A stretch of 64,000 nt of DNA from Lachnoanaerobaculum saburreum DSM 3986 (GCF_000185385.1 NZ_GL622296.1:205530-269529); one strand, 5' to 3'. Shown: positions 50,247-59,666, counted from the stretch's first letter. Notes: generated by a model not told the origin, from the letters alone. Made by a program: numbers and translations.

Positions 50247-51617
50247 ATGAAAAAAACAGATACTATTGCTGCTATAGCAACAGCGCTTGGTGAAAGTGGA
50301 ATAGGGATAGTAAGGATCAGCGGTGAAGATGCAATAGGAATAGCTGATAAGATATACAGTGGAAACAAAAGCCTAAGAGAAGTAAATTCACATACTATAA
50401 ACTACGGTCATGTATATTTTGGAGATGAGATAATAGATGAAGTGCTTGTGATGCTTATGAAGGCACCAAGAACCTTTACAGGTGAGGATACAGTGGAGAT
50501 AAACTGCCATGGAGGAATACTTATTTTGGAAAAGGTGCTTCATGCAGTATTAAGCTGCGGTGCAAGGATGGCACTTCCGGGAGAGTTTACAAAGAGGGCC
50601 TTTTTAAACGGTAAGATGGATTTAAGTCAGGCAGAGGCTGTAATAGATATAATAGAGGCAAAAAATGATCTGGCTCTTAAAGCCGGTATCAGACAGCTAA
50701 GCGGTGCTTTGACTGAAAGTATAAAAAAAATCAGAGCCAAGATTTTGGAGCAGATAGCTTTTATAGAGGCCGCACTGGATGACCCTGAGCATTATTCATT
50801 GGATGGATACAGTGCAAAGCTAAAAAAGATTGTAAAGAAGTTGCTTGGCGGAATAGAATATTTGCAGAAGTCATTCAAAGAAGGCAGCATTATAAGAGAA
50901 GGTATAAATACCGTCATTATAGGAAAGCCTAATGCAGGAAAATCTTCTATCTTAAACCTACTGTCAAGAACCGACAGAGCTATAGTAACAGATATAGCAG
51001 GTACTACCAGAGATACCTTAACTGAGAACATTAAGCTCTCAGGTATCAGTTTGAATATTACAGATACAGCCGGTATCAGAGAAACAGATGATGTGGTGGA
51101 AAGCATAGGTGTGAAGAAAGCTATAGAGGCAAGTAACAACGCAGATTTGAATCTGGTAGTAATAGACGGGCTTTTGCCTCTTGACAGTGAGGATATAAGT
51201 CTGTTTGAAAGTGTGAAAGACAAACAGGCTATAATACTTATTAATAAGTCGGATAAGGAATTGAAAGTAAGTGTGGATGATATAAGAAAGTACAGTGATA
51301 AGGATGTAATAATATTTTCAGCTAAGGACAATACAGGTTTGGATGAGCTTGAAAATATGATTAAGTCTAAATTTATTTCAAATGAGATAAATTTCAATGA
51401 CCAGATTATAATAACCAATATCAGACATCAGGAAATAATAAATGAGGCAATGGAGTCACTTGATATGTGTCTTTCAAGTATTGAAGAGGGTTATGAAGAG
51501 GATTTCTTTACAATAGATCTGCTAAATGCGTATGAAGCACTTGGTGAAATTATTGGGGAGACAGTGGATGATGATGTGGTGAATGAGATATTTTCCAAGT
51601 TTTGTATGGGAAAATAG
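50247..51617 (+). CDS. mnmE: tRNA modification GTPase MnmE
   Basis: With MnmG adds cmnm5 to U34 of tRNAs. 456 residues: N-terminal THF-binding domain (ALGESGIGIVRISGEDA, GEFTKRAFLNGKMDLSQAEAVIDII), G domain with G1 GKPNAGKSSILNLL (near 228), DTAGIRETDD and NKSD, and the C-terminal conserved Cys motif FSKFCMGK. Shine-Dalgarno GGAGG. 15 bases before mnmG. Confidence 0.99.
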   Translation: MKKTDTIAAIATALGESGIGIVRISGEDAIGIADKIYSGNKSLREVNSHTINYGHVYFGDEIIDEVLVMLMKAPRTFTGEDTVEINCHGGILILEKVLHAVLSCGARMALPGEFTKRAFLNGKMDLSQAEAVIDIIEAKNDLALKAGIRQLSGALTESIKKIRAKILEQIAFIEAALDDPEHYSLDGYSAKLKKIVKKLLGGIEYLQKSFKEGSIIREGINTVIIGKPNAGKSSILNLLSRTDRAIVTDIAGTTRDTLTENIKLSGISLNITDTAGIRETDDVVESIGVKKAIEASNNADLNLVVIDGLLPLDSEDISLFESVKDKQAIILINKSDKELKVSVDDIRKYSDKDVIIFSAKDNTGLDELENMIKSKFISNEINFNDQIIITNIRHQEIINEAMESLDMCLSSIEEGYEEDFFTIDLLNAYEALGEIIGETVDDDVVNEIFSKFCMGK

Positions 51618-51632
51618 ATAGAAGGAAGTTTT

Positions 51633-53519
51633 ATGATAATAGAAAAAAAATATGATATTGTAGTAGTCGGAGCAGGTCATGCAGGATGTGAGGCGGCTCT
51701 GGCAAGTGCAAGGCTTGGACTTAAGACAATTATTTTTACAGTAAGTGCAGATTCTATAGCCATGATGCCTTGTAATCCGAATATAGGAGGCAGTTCAAAA
51801 GGTCATTTGGTAAAGGAGCTTGATGCACTTGGCGGTGAAATGGGTAAATGTATAGACAAGACTTTTATCCAGTCAAAGATGCTTAATGCTTCAAAGGGGC
51901 CTGCGGTACACTCACTTAGAGCACAGGCGGATAAACAGGAATACTCTAAGCAAATGCGAAAGACACTTGAAAATACTCCGAATTTGACCATTTGTCAAAA
52001 AGAGATTACAAAGCTGATCATCGAAGATAATATATGTAGAGGAGTTGAGAGTATATCAGGCGGTAAGTATTATGCCAAGGCTGTAGTACTTGCGACAGGC
52101 ACGTATTTAAATGCGAGATGTATATACGGTGAAGTTGCCGAGTATACAGGACCTAACGGATTAAAGTCGGCAAATCATCTTTCAGATTCACTTTCTGATG
52201 TGGGAATATCTTTAAACAGATTTAAAACAGGTACTCCAGCCAGAGTGGACGGCAGGAGTATAGACTACACTGTAATGCAAGAACAATATGGTGATAATCC
52301 TGTGGTACCGTTTTCCTTTGAGACAGATCCTGACAGTGTACAGAAAGAACAGGTAAAATGTTATCTTGCCTATACCAATGAATATACTCATGAGATAATA
52401 AGAGAAAATATAGACAGATCACCGCTGTTCTCAGGTGCTATAAAGGGTACAGGACCAAGATATTGTCCGTCTATAGAGGATAAGGTAGTGAAGTTCCCTG
52501 ATAAAGACAGACATCAGATATTTGTAGAGCCGGAAGGTCTTTATACCAATGAGATGTATCTGTCCGGACTGTCAAGTTCACTCCCTGAGGACGTACAGGA
52601 CAAAATGATAAGAAGTATAAAAGGTTTTGAGAATGCAAATATTGTAAGAAATGGTTATGCTATAGAATATGATTGTATTGATGCCAGACAGTTAAAGGAC
52701 AGCTTAGAGTTTAGAAACTTGGAGGGGTTGTTTGCCGCAGGACAATTCAATGGAAGTTCAGGATATGAGGAAGCCGCAGTGCAGGGACTGATGGCAGGAA
52801 TAAATGCGGCTATGAAAGTGCTGGGACGAGAACCTGTAATAATAGGCAGAGATCAGGGATATATAGGAGTGTTGATAGATGATCTGGTTACCAAAGAGAG
52901 TCATGAGCCATATAGAATGATGACATCCAGATCGGAATATAGATTGCTTCTAAGACAGGATAATGCAGATCTCAGACTGACAAAGATAGGATATAAAGTA
53001 GGACTTATATCTGAGAAGAGATATAACAGTCTTTTAGAAAAAGAAAAGCAGATAGCAAATGAAGTAGAAAGACTGAAAAATATACATATAGGTGCTACAT
53101 CAAAGGTACAGGATTTCCTTGTAAGAAACGGCTCTACTCCACTTCAAACATCGGCAAATCTGGCGGAACTTATAAGGAGACCTGAGTTGAACTATGATCT
53201 TACAGCAGAGTTGGATGATGACAGAAAAAAATTAAGAAAAGATGTCAGAGATCAGGTGAATATAAATATAAAATATGAGGGTTATATAAAGCGGCAGGAA
53301 TCGCAGGTAAAGCAGTTCAAAAAGCTTGAGAATAAAAAGATTCCGCCTGATATAGATTACAGCAAGGTGAACAGTCTAAGGATTGAGGCGGTACAAAAGC
53401 TTGGTAAAGTAAGACCAAGCTCTGTCGGTCAGGCCTCAAGAATATCAGGAGTATCGCCGGCAGATATAACAGTATTACTTGTATATCTGGAAACCTATAA
53501 GGAGAAAAGAGATGTATAA
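51633..53519 (+). CDS. mnmG: tRNA uridine 5-carboxymethylaminomethyl modification enzyme MnmG
   Basis: FAD partner of MnmE. 628 residues with [22 protein letters not shown] (FAD site), [26 protein letters not shown], the catalytic-Cys region [14 protein letters not shown]..., [15 protein letters not shown] and the C-terminal helical MnmE/tRNA-binding part. Overlaps the first bases of rsmG by 8, so coupled. Confidence 0.99.
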   Translation: MIIEKKYDIVVVGAGHAGCEAALASARLGLKTIIFTVSADSIAMMPCNPNIGGSSKGHLVKELDALGGEMGKCIDKTFIQSKMLNASKGPAVHSLRAQADKQEYSKQMRKTLENTPNLTICQKEITKLIIEDNICRGVESISGGKYYAKAVVLATGTYLNARCIYGEVAEYTGPNGLKSANHLSDSLSDVGISLNRFKTGTPARVDGRSIDYTVMQEQYGDNPVVPFSFETDPDSVQKEQVKCYLAYTNEYTHEIIRENIDRSPLFSGAIKGTGPRYCPSIEDKVVKFPDKDRHQIFVEPEGLYTNEMYLSGLSSSLPEDVQDKMIRSIKGFENANIVRNGYAIEYDCIDARQLKDSLEFRNLEGLFAAGQFNGSSGYEEAAVQGLMAGINAAMKVLGREPVIIGRDQGYIGVLIDDLVTKESHEPYRMMTSRSEYRLLLRQDNADLRLTKIGYKVGLISEKRYNSLLEKEKQIANEVERLKNIHIGATSKVQDFLVRNGSTPLQTSANLAELIRRPELNYDLTAELDDDRKKLRKDVRDQVNINIKYEGYIKRQESQVKQFKKLENKKIPPDIDYSKVNSLRIEAVQKLGKVRPSSVGQASRISGVSPADITVLLVYLETYKEKRDV

Positions 53520-54237
53520 TGATATGGATAAGTACTTATCTGAGAGTAATATATTAGATACTGTACTTTCTGATGAGAAGAAGGAAAAACTATATAGGTT
53601 CTATAAAATTTTGATTGAGAAGAATAAGGTGATGAATCTTACATCTATTACAGATATAAGAGAATGCACATATAAACATTTTATAGACAGTATTGCTATT
53701 GAAAAGTTGGTAAAGGATATCGGAGAAAGGGAATATAGTGTAGCAGATCTTGGTACAGGTGCAGGCTTCCCCGGTATACCGCTGGCTATAGCATTCCCAA
53801 ACCTTAGACTTGATTTGATAGACAGCCTGAATAAAAGAGTAAAATTTATACAGGAGGTCTGTGAAGCACTTGAATTAAAGAATGTAACTTCAATACACTC
53901 AAGAGCTGAGAATATAGCAAAAGATAAAAAATATAGAGAGAAATTTGACATATGCGTATCCAGAGCGGTAGCAAATCTGGCTTCGTTAAGTGAATATTGC
54001 CTACCACTTGTAAAAGTCGGCGGCAGCTTTGTATCATACAAATCAAAGGGATTTGATGTAGAAGTAAATGATGCCAAGAAGGCAATACAGGTATTAGGTG
54101 GGGAAATAAGTGATTCTATCAAGTTTAAACTGGCAGAATATGGAGAAAGAATTTTACTGGATATAAAGAAGGTAAAACCTACTGCAAGTAAGTATCCAAG
54201 AAAAGCCGGTCTACCAACTAAAGAGCCTATAAGATAG
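53512..54237 (+). CDS. rsmG: 16S rRNA (guanine527-N7) methyltransferase
   Basis: Methylates G527 of 16S rRNA with SAM. 241 residues: [29 protein letters not shown]-site [17 protein letters not shown] near 75, and [21 protein letters not shown]. The ATG at 53512 overlaps the mnmG stop and follows AAGGAG by seven bases; an ATG four codons later is possible. Last gene of the unit; its terminator carries parS site 10. Confidence 0.97.
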   Translation: MYNDMDKYLSESNILDTVLSDEKKEKLYRFYKILIEKNKVMNLTSITDIRECTYKHFIDSIAIEKLVKDIGEREYSVADLGTGAGFPGIPLAIAFPNLRLDLIDSLNKRVKFIQEVCEALELKNVTSIHSRAENIAKDKKYREKFDICVSRAVANLASLSEYCLPLVKVGGSFVSYKSKGFDVEVNDAKKAIQVLGGEISDSIKFKLAEYGERILLDIKKVKPTASKYPRKAGLPTKEPIR

Positions 54238-54238
54238 A

Positions 54239-54517
54239 TGTTTCACATGAAACATAGAAAAACTAATGTTTCATGTGAAACATCTAGAAACTGATGTTCC
54301 ACATGAAATGTAAAAAACTCTATGTTTCACGTAAAACATAGAAGAACTACTGTTTCATATAAAACATCTAGAAACTAATGTTTCACGTAAAACAGTAAAA
54401 AGTTAATGTTTCACGTAAAATATAGAAGAACTACTGTTTCACGTAAAACATATAAATCTCATGTTTCACATGAAACAATGACAATAAAAGCTCTATAGTA
54501 ATGTTTTACGTGAAACA
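54239..54517. repeat. Phased array of ten parS-like sites
   Basis: Sixteen-base sites close to TGTTTCACGTGAAACA begin at 54239, 54267, 54295, 54323, 54351, 54379, 54407, 54435 (exact 28-bp step), 54462 (27) and 54502 (40). Sites 1, 2, 4, 6, 8, 9 and 10 have one mismatch, the others two to four. The 12-bp linkers fall into three types that recur every third unit. These are the expected binding sites of the ParB encoded at 57118. Confidence 0.93.
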
Positions 54518-54535
54518 TCATCTATAGGGCTTTTT
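54486..54535 (+). terminator. Terminator of the rsmG unit with a parS site in its loop
   Basis: AAAAGCTCTATAG (54486-54498) pairs with CTATAGGGCTTTT (54522-54534; one G-U pair), followed by TTTAT. The loop is parS-like site 10, whose own halves extend the hairpin. Confidence 0.8.
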
Positions 54536-55182
54536 ATATATGATTTTTATAAGGTTACAGAATTTTTTTGAATAATCTTTGTGTTGATTCTATGTTATTT
54601 TTGATTGCGTTGTTTTGGCTCTTTATCAGGATTATTTTTAGTAATATTGATATGTTATTGTTTGTCTTTATAGTTATAAGTATTTAGATATCAGAGAGAT
54701 ATAAGCTTGTAGTGTTAAAATGCTAAGGAGTAAAAAATATATTTATTAATAGTATATTAGAGTTGAGAGTTTCACAAAGCGGGAATAATTAAATTTATAT
54801 TTCATAATATGGAATGCTTATATTTCAGATTGCTTTATAATAGATTTTATACTCGTATAATAATGGTAGTATTTTTACTTATATATTTGATATAAGTATT
54901 TAATTATTCATATAGCCTTATGATTTTATACAGATTTTATTTGTTATTAATGCAGAAAAAATATATCATATAAATATCCAAGTAAAACTGTTGTATCCGC
55001 GTTCTTTATTATCAGTTGCAAAAGAGATATCTTCTATAATATAGTATCTTTATAATATGTATTTTAAAGTGCAACTTTATTTTTTATAATCATTATAAGC
55101 TATATTGATAAAAACTTAGGTATAGCTTAGCATTTTATGGTTTGGAATGTAATTTCATAGACGTATAAATAATTTGTTCGGC
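54536..55182. other. Gene-poor AT-rich spacer
   Basis: About 650 bases with no open frame, RNA gene or clear hairpin. The base mix is strongly T-rich and frames are full of stops, so it looks like decayed or structural non-coding DNA between the parS array and the hydrolase gene. Confidence 0.6.
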
Positions 55183-55236
55183 TTAAAAGTTAATATTTCA
55201 ATGTTTCATGTGAAACATTGAAATATTAACTTTTAA
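55183..55236. repeat. 54-bp near-perfect palindrome centred on a parS-like site
   Basis: Two 26-base arms around a 2-base centre; the innermost 16 bases are TGTTTCATGTGAAACA (55202-55217), one change from the parS consensus. The arms continue as (TTAAAAGTTAATATTTCAA), all matched. It can form a cruciform or hairpin. Confidence 0.88.
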
Positions 55237-55335
55237 TTCATTGATTAGAAAATATTAGTATGATAGAATATAAATAAATATTTAGGATTTTCAAGTTTAG
55301 GCTTGCATTGTCCTGTAAAATAAGGGGTTTTAACA

Positions 55336-56280
55336 GTGAAAAAATACTTAAAAATTTTAACTGCCATGGTGATATCATCTTCTACACTTATAGGTGTATC
55401 ACTGATAAATAAAATGATGAGTATGCATGCTATATCAAAGAATCTCCTTGAAAAAGAAGCAACAAAGGAATTTGAATGGAGATTTGGTAATATCAAGTAT
55501 AGAAAAAAGGGTCATGGAAATCCTGTTCTGTTGGTTCATTCACTGGATGTAGCGGCATCTTCAGAAGAATGGTTTAGGATAAGAGATAAATTGGCAGAGT
55601 CACATACAGTATACAGTATAGATTTGTTGGGATGTGGATTATCTGAAAAGCCGTTTATGACATATACAAATCATATATTTGCACAGTTGATATGTGATTT
55701 TATTAAGGTAATAATAGGAAAAAGGACTACTGTAATATCAAGTGGAAACAGCTCTGCATTTGTTATTTCTGCCTGTGATAATGACAGTACATTATTTGAA
55801 AAGATAATATTGGTTTCACCTGAGAATCTGGACAAAGGCCAGCTTATACCGGGAAAAAGAGCCAGAACATATAAGGCTATTTTGAGTATGTCTGTACTTG
55901 GAAATCTTCTGTATAATATAGCAGTGTTCAGATGGAATATAAGTTACAATATCAGATCTGATTTCTATAGGAAAGATAGATTCACAAAGGATATACTGGA
56001 TAAATGTTATGAAGCGGCACATAGGGGATTGTCACCAAGGTCGTTGTATTCCAGTATAGTTTGTTTCTACACAAAGAAAAATATAAAGTTTGAACTGTCT
56101 CAGATAAATAACAGTATAGTTATATTTGAAGGTAAACATAATAAAGAGGCTTCAAAGGTATTGAGGAAGTATATGAAGGTTAATCCCGCTGTAGAGACAG
56201 TGATTATTGATGACTCAAATAAATATCCTCATATTGAAAATGATAAGGGGTTTTTAAATGCTCTGAATATATATCTATAG
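55336..56280 (+). CDS. Alpha/beta-hydrolase fold protein
   Basis: Predicted hydrolase of unknown substrate. 314 residues: an N-terminal hydrophobic segment (residues 5-27, signal anchor), then the fold beginning NPVLLVHSLDVAASSEEWF (oxyanion strand), VYSIDLLGCGLSEKP, and a nucleophile elbow region GNSSAFVI (Ser in VISSGNSSAFV, an atypical G-N-S-S-A elbow). A C-terminal HIEND may supply the catalytic His. GTG start at 55336 with AAGGGG-type site upstream. Set between the parS array and parA; it is not part of the usual block, and its role there is unknown. Confidence 0.75.
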   Translation: MKKYLKILTAMVISSSTLIGVSLINKMMSMHAISKNLLEKEATKEFEWRFGNIKYRKKGHGNPVLLVHSLDVAASSEEWFRIRDKLAESHTVYSIDLLGCGLSEKPFMTYTNHIFAQLICDFIKVIIGKRTTVISSGNSSAFVISACDNDSTLFEKIILVSPENLDKGQLIPGKRARTYKAILSMSVLGNLLYNIAVFRWNISYNIRSDFYRKDRFTKDILDKCYEAAHRGLSPRSLYSSIVCFYTKKNIKFELSQINNSIVIFEGKHNKEASKVLRKYMKVNPAVETVIIDDSNKYPHIENDKGFLNALNIYL

Positions 56281-56283
56281 TGA

Positions 56284-56299
56284 TGTTTCACAGGAAACA
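56284..56299. other. parS-like site before parA
   Basis: TGTTTCACAGGAAACA, two changes from the parS consensus, in the 52-base gap between the hydrolase gene and parA. Weaker than the array sites; may take part in ParB autoregulation of parAB. Confidence 0.55.
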
Positions 56300-56332
56300 T
56301 AAAACATAAAACAGAAAGGACAAGCAGAATGC

Positions 56333-57115
56333 TTGAATAATATTATGACGAAAATTATTTCATTTGCAAATCAAAAAGGTGGTGTAGGTAAGACTACTAC
56401 CGCAGTAAATCTTTCAGCTGCTTTGGCTGAAGCAGGTCAGAGTGTATTGGCAATAGACTTCGACCCACAGGGAAACCTTTCAAGTGGACTTGGAATTGAC
56501 AAACTGAACACTGCAAAAACTATATATGAGGTAATTATCGGTGATGAAAATATAAATGATGCTATACTGAATACTGAGGTGGAAAATTTAGATATAATAC
56601 CAAGTAATGTGGATTTATCAGGTGCGGAGATAGAACTTCTGGAGCTGGAAGATAGAGAAAGAACATTGAGAAGGAAAATTAGTGAATTATACAAGGAGTA
56701 TGATTATATAATAATAGACTGCCCTCCCAGTCTCAGCCTTCTTACTATCAATGCTTTTATGGCATCTGACAGTGTAGTAATACCTATTCAGTGTGAATAC
56801 TATGCATTAGAGGGGCTTAATCAGATGCTTAGAACTGTAAATCTGATCAGAGAGAGATTGAATCCTACATTAGAAATAGAGGGAATAGTATTTACTATGT
56901 ATGATGCCAGAAATAACCTGAGCGGACAGGTTATAGAAGGCGTAAAGAGTGTTATATCTAATGAAAATATATTTGAAACTATAATACCCAGAAATGTAAA
57001 GTTGGCGGAGGCTCCAAGTTTTGGAATGCCGATAACAGAATATGATACTACTTCAACAGGAGCACAGGCATATAGAATGTTGGCATCCGAAGTACTAAGT
57101 AAGAGCGGGAGGTAA
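56333..57115 (+). CDS. parA: Chromosome-partitioning ATPase ParA (Soj)
   Basis: Deviant Walker ATPase that moves ParB-bound origins and regulates DnaA. 260 residues from the TTG at 56333, which has AAAGGA 13 bases upstream; an ATG at 56345 (MTKIISFANQ) is the other choice. Walker A' KGGVGKTTTAVNLSAAL, switch IIDCPPSLSLLTINAF and SFGMPITEYDTTSTGAQAY end. 2 bases before parB. Confidence 0.97.
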   Translation: MNNIMTKIISFANQKGGVGKTTTAVNLSAALAEAGQSVLAIDFDPQGNLSSGLGIDKLNTAKTIYEVIIGDENINDAILNTEVENLDIIPSNVDLSGAEIELLELEDRERTLRRKISELYKEYDYIIIDCPPSLSLLTINAFMASDSVVIPIQCEYYALEGLNQMLRTVNLIRERLNPTLEIEGIVFTMYDARNNLSGQVIEGVKSVISNENIFETIIPRNVKLAEAPSFGMPITEYDTTSTGAQAYRMLASEVLSKSGR

Positions 57116-57117
57116 AA

Positions 57118-58050
57118 ATGGCAAAAAGAATGGCACTTGGAAAGGGCGCAGATGCTCTTCTTAGAAATATAAATGGAACCAATACAGCTATTGACGAGGC
57201 AGTGGATAAGAATATAGAAGACAATACAAGCAAAAAAACTGGCGAATTGATGGTAAAGATTTCATTAGTAGAGCCAAATAGAAATCAGCCAAGAAAAATG
57301 TTTGACAAGGATAGCCTTGATGAGCTAACAAAATCAGTAAAACAGTATGGAGTGTTGCAGCCTATTATAGTAAAGAAGATAGGTAACAGATATGAAATAG
57401 TGGCGGGTGAAAGACGTTGGAGGGCTGCACAGGCGGCAGGACTTTCTGAAGTTCCGGTAGTTGTAAGAGACTATGATGACCAAAAGGCTAAGGAGATTGC
57501 TATTATAGAGAATATACAAAGGACAGATTTGAATCCTATTGAAGAGGCACTTGCATATAAGAGTCTTATAGAGGAATATAATCTGACACAGGAAGAACTG
57601 TCAGATAAGGTGTCAAAAAATCGCTCTACCATTACCAATTCACTTAGACTTCTAAAACTTAGCAAGAATATTCAACAATATATGATTGACGGTAAGATTT
57701 CATCAGGTCATGCAAGAGCACTGCTTAGTCTGGAGGATGAGGGCAAAAGAGAGCTTTTGGCACTTGATATAATGAAGAGAAGTCTCAGTGTCAGAGATAC
57801 TGAAAAGGCAGCCAAGACACTATCAAAAAAGAAAAATGTAGAACTTGATGAGTTGACAGAATCAGTTAAAGAAGATACTGTAAGAGACTTGTCATTGTTC
57901 TATAAGGAGTATGAGGACAGTATTCAAGGGGTACTTGGTACCAAGGTACATATAAATCAAAAAGATAAAAATAAAGGAAGAATAGAAATAGAATATTATT
58001 CACAGGTGGAGCTTGACAGAATAATGGATATTTTTAAGACGTTAGTGTAA
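57118..58050 (+). CDS. parB: Chromosome-partitioning CTPase ParB (Spo0J)
   Basis: Binds parS, spreads along DNA as a CTP-dependent clamp, and loads SMC. 310 residues: N-terminal basic segment and GKGADALLRN, ParB/Srx nuclease-like domain with LVEPNRNQPRKMFD and GERRWRAAQAAG (CTP site), HTH NRSTITNSLRLLKLS near 165, and C-terminal dimerisation region. Directly after parA; four bases before the DUF4446 gene. Confidence 0.98.
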   Translation: MAKRMALGKGADALLRNINGTNTAIDEAVDKNIEDNTSKKTGELMVKISLVEPNRNQPRKMFDKDSLDELTKSVKQYGVLQPIIVKKIGNRYEIVAGERRWRAAQAAGLSEVPVVVRDYDDQKAKEIAIIENIQRTDLNPIEEALAYKSLIEEYNLTQEELSDKVSKNRSTITNSLRLLKLSKNIQQYMIDGKISSGHARALLSLEDEGKRELLALDIMKRSLSVRDTEKAAKTLSKKKNVELDELTESVKEDTVRDLSLFYKEYEDSIQGVLGTKVHINQKDKNKGRIEIEYYSQVELDRIMDIFKTLV

Positions 58051-58054
58051 TACG

Positions 58055-58558
58055 ATGATAAATTTTACAATAGATAATAGGATTTTGTTTTGCTTTATCC
58101 TGGTTGTAGCTGTTTTTAATTTTATATTATTTATATCTATGATGAAGCATAGAATAAAATATAGAAGACTTTTTAAATCATATGATAATTTCATGACAGG
58201 AAGATCTGCGAGAAACCTTGAGGATATTATAATCCTTTTGAGAAAGGATATTCGCAGTTTAAAAAATGAGAATAAATTAAACAGGGAGGCTATAAGAGAG
58301 CTGAACAAGATACAGAGAGAATGTTATCAAAAAATTGGTATACTCAAATATGATGCATTTGACGGAATGGGAGGGAAACTTAGTTTTGCACTCTGTATTT
58401 TGAATTATAGAAATTCGGGATATATAATAAACAGTATACATTCCAGGGAAGTTACTTTTAATTATATAAGGATAGTTGAAAACGGTCAGACAGAACAGGT
58501 ACTTTCAAGGGAAGAAAAGATTGTTTTGGAACAGGCTTTAGGATATAGAGACAGATAA
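58055..58558 (+). CDS. DUF4446 family protein
   Basis: 167 residues: one N-terminal membrane helix (CFILVVAVFNFILFISMM), a coiled-coil region (IRSLKNENKLNREAIRELNK), and the conserved KIGILKYDAFDGMGGKLSFALCILNYRNSGYIINSIHSRE block that marks DUF4446. The family is common after parB in Clostridia, which suggests a link to origin segregation or sporulation, but function is unknown. Four bases after parB. Confidence 0.9.
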   Translation: MINFTIDNRILFCFILVVAVFNFILFISMMKHRIKYRRLFKSYDNFMTGRSARNLEDIIILLRKDIRSLKNENKLNREAIRELNKIQRECYQKIGILKYDAFDGMGGKLSFALCILNYRNSGYIINSIHSREVTFNYIRIVENGQTEQVLSREEKIVLEQALGYRDR

Positions 58559-58606
58559 AAGAGGCTGTTGCCTTAAGAGTATTATTCTTAAAGGCAACAG
58601 CCTCTT
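58558..58606. terminator. Bidirectional terminator
   Basis: Long stem AAAGAGGCTGTTGCCTTAAG against CTTAAAGGCAACAGCCTCTTT with one bulge; it separates the convergent DUF4446 and bioY genes. Confidence 0.9.
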
Positions 58607-58610
58607 TCAT

Positions 58611-59153
58611 TTACAGATTTAGGTGATTCAGTCTTTTACTGATCTGTGACCCAAGTATATATGCTACAAAAATCTTTATAATATCTCCTATCAAAAACGG
58701 TACAACACATAATGCCAATGAGGCAATGAAGCCCTTGCCCTGCTGATATGAGAACCATAATGTTCCGGGCAGGTAACAAAGAGCCAAACCTAACACCATT
58801 CCGATTACATCATAAAGAATACCTTTTTTCAGGTGAATAATCAGTGAACTTATATACACTGTAAATATAAATCCTATGATATATCCGCCTGTAGGTCCAA
58901 GGAGTTTGCCAAGACCGCCTGAATATCCTGAGAATACAGGTAATCCCAGTGCACCAAGCAATATAAAGATTATCACTGATATAAGTGCATCAATCGGTGT
59001 AAGTACATAGGCTGTCAGGTATACAGCCAGCACACCGAGTGATACAGGTACAGGACTTATAAATATAGGTATGGAAACCGGCGACAATATACATAGAACG
59101 GCCGCCATTAGGGCTATTACAGCTATTCTATTTATGGAAATATTTTTTGACAT
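58611..59153 (-). CDS. bioY: Biotin transporter BioY
   Basis: S component of the ECF biotin importer. 180 residues, about six helices, with family blocks VSIPIFISPVPVSLGVLAVYLTAYVL, LGALGLPVFSGYSGGLGKLLGPTGGYIIGF and the C-terminal VVPFLIGDIIKIFVAYILG. AGGAG before the ATG. Controlled by a sigma-A promoter that overlaps a BirA-type operator at 59257-59285. The energising module is not in the window. Confidence 0.97.
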   Translation of the reverse strand: MSKNISINRIAVIALMAAVLCILSPVSIPIFISPVPVSLGVLAVYLTAYVLTPIDALISVIIFILLGALGLPVFSGYSGGLGKLLGPTGGYIIGFIFTVYISSLIIHLKKGILYDVIGMVLGLALCYLPGTLWFSYQQGKGFIASLALCVVPFLIGDIIKIFVAYILGSQISKRLNHLNL

Positions 59154-59233
59154 AACAATCTCCTGTTCAAAAATATAATTAACACCGGTCTAAAAAACAG
59201 TAATCCGGTATCATTTAATTAAAACATAAGAGA

Positions 59234-59285
59234 ATAATATTATAAATATTTCTTAATGTCAACTAAAAAAATTTATAGGTTGACA
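59234..59285 (-). promoter_or_regulatory. bioY promoter with BirA-type operator
   Basis: Minus strand: TTGACA (59257-59262), 17-base spacer, TATTAT (59234-59239). Overlapping it, TGTCAAC and GTTGACA are separated by 15 bases (59257-59285), the geometry of BirA operators in Firmicutes. A biotin-loaded BirA there would shut bioY off. Confidence 0.75.
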
Positions 59286-59380
59286 TATATGTGTTGAAAT
59301 TATAAATTTTAAAAAGGGAGTATAAAAGTGAGCCGGGCGGAATTACATATATCAGAGAATGTGTAGATACCGATAAGGAT

Positions 59381-59662
59381 TTGGCGGAGTCGGGTAAGAA
59401 AGAATTTGAAAGAGTATCTGTGAAGATAGGCGGTCGAATAAGGGATATACCTGATTATATTAAGGAAAGTATGTACAACGGATATATAAAACTGATTGAA
59501 GCATATGTCGGCGGTGAGACATTTGATGAAAAAACTTTTAAAGAAAGTAAAGCATATTTATATATTCTTAGATTTATTGACGGAACAAATACGACACTGG
59601 AAATGAAAAAGATGTTTATGGATACAAAAAAAGAAAATTTATATATAAAGATAGAATACTGA
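59381..59662 (+). CDS. Small hypothetical protein, start unclear
   Basis: The open frame reads through from about 59321 (SEPGGITYIRECVDTDKDLA...) to 59662 and looks coding, but I see no ATG, GTG or TTG with a ribosome-binding site in that frame until TTG at 59381. A GTG at 59328, well placed after GGGAG, is in another frame and stops at once, so the true 5' end may have lost its start through a small indel. About 93-111 residues, charged, no signal peptide, with GGRIRDIPDYIKESM and YILRFIDGTNTTLEMKKMF. I do not recognise it. Confidence 0.45.
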   Translation: MAESGKKEFERVSVKIGGRIRDIPDYIKESMYNGYIKLIEAYVGGETFDEKTFKESKAYLYILRFIDGTNTTLEMKKMFMDTKKENLYIKIEY

Positions 59663-59666
59663 TTTT

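Noticed and set aside
54239-54535. Possible CRISPR array
   Set aside because: The repeated unit is a 16-bp palindrome matching parS, the gaps are 12 bp and themselves repeated, and no cas genes are near.
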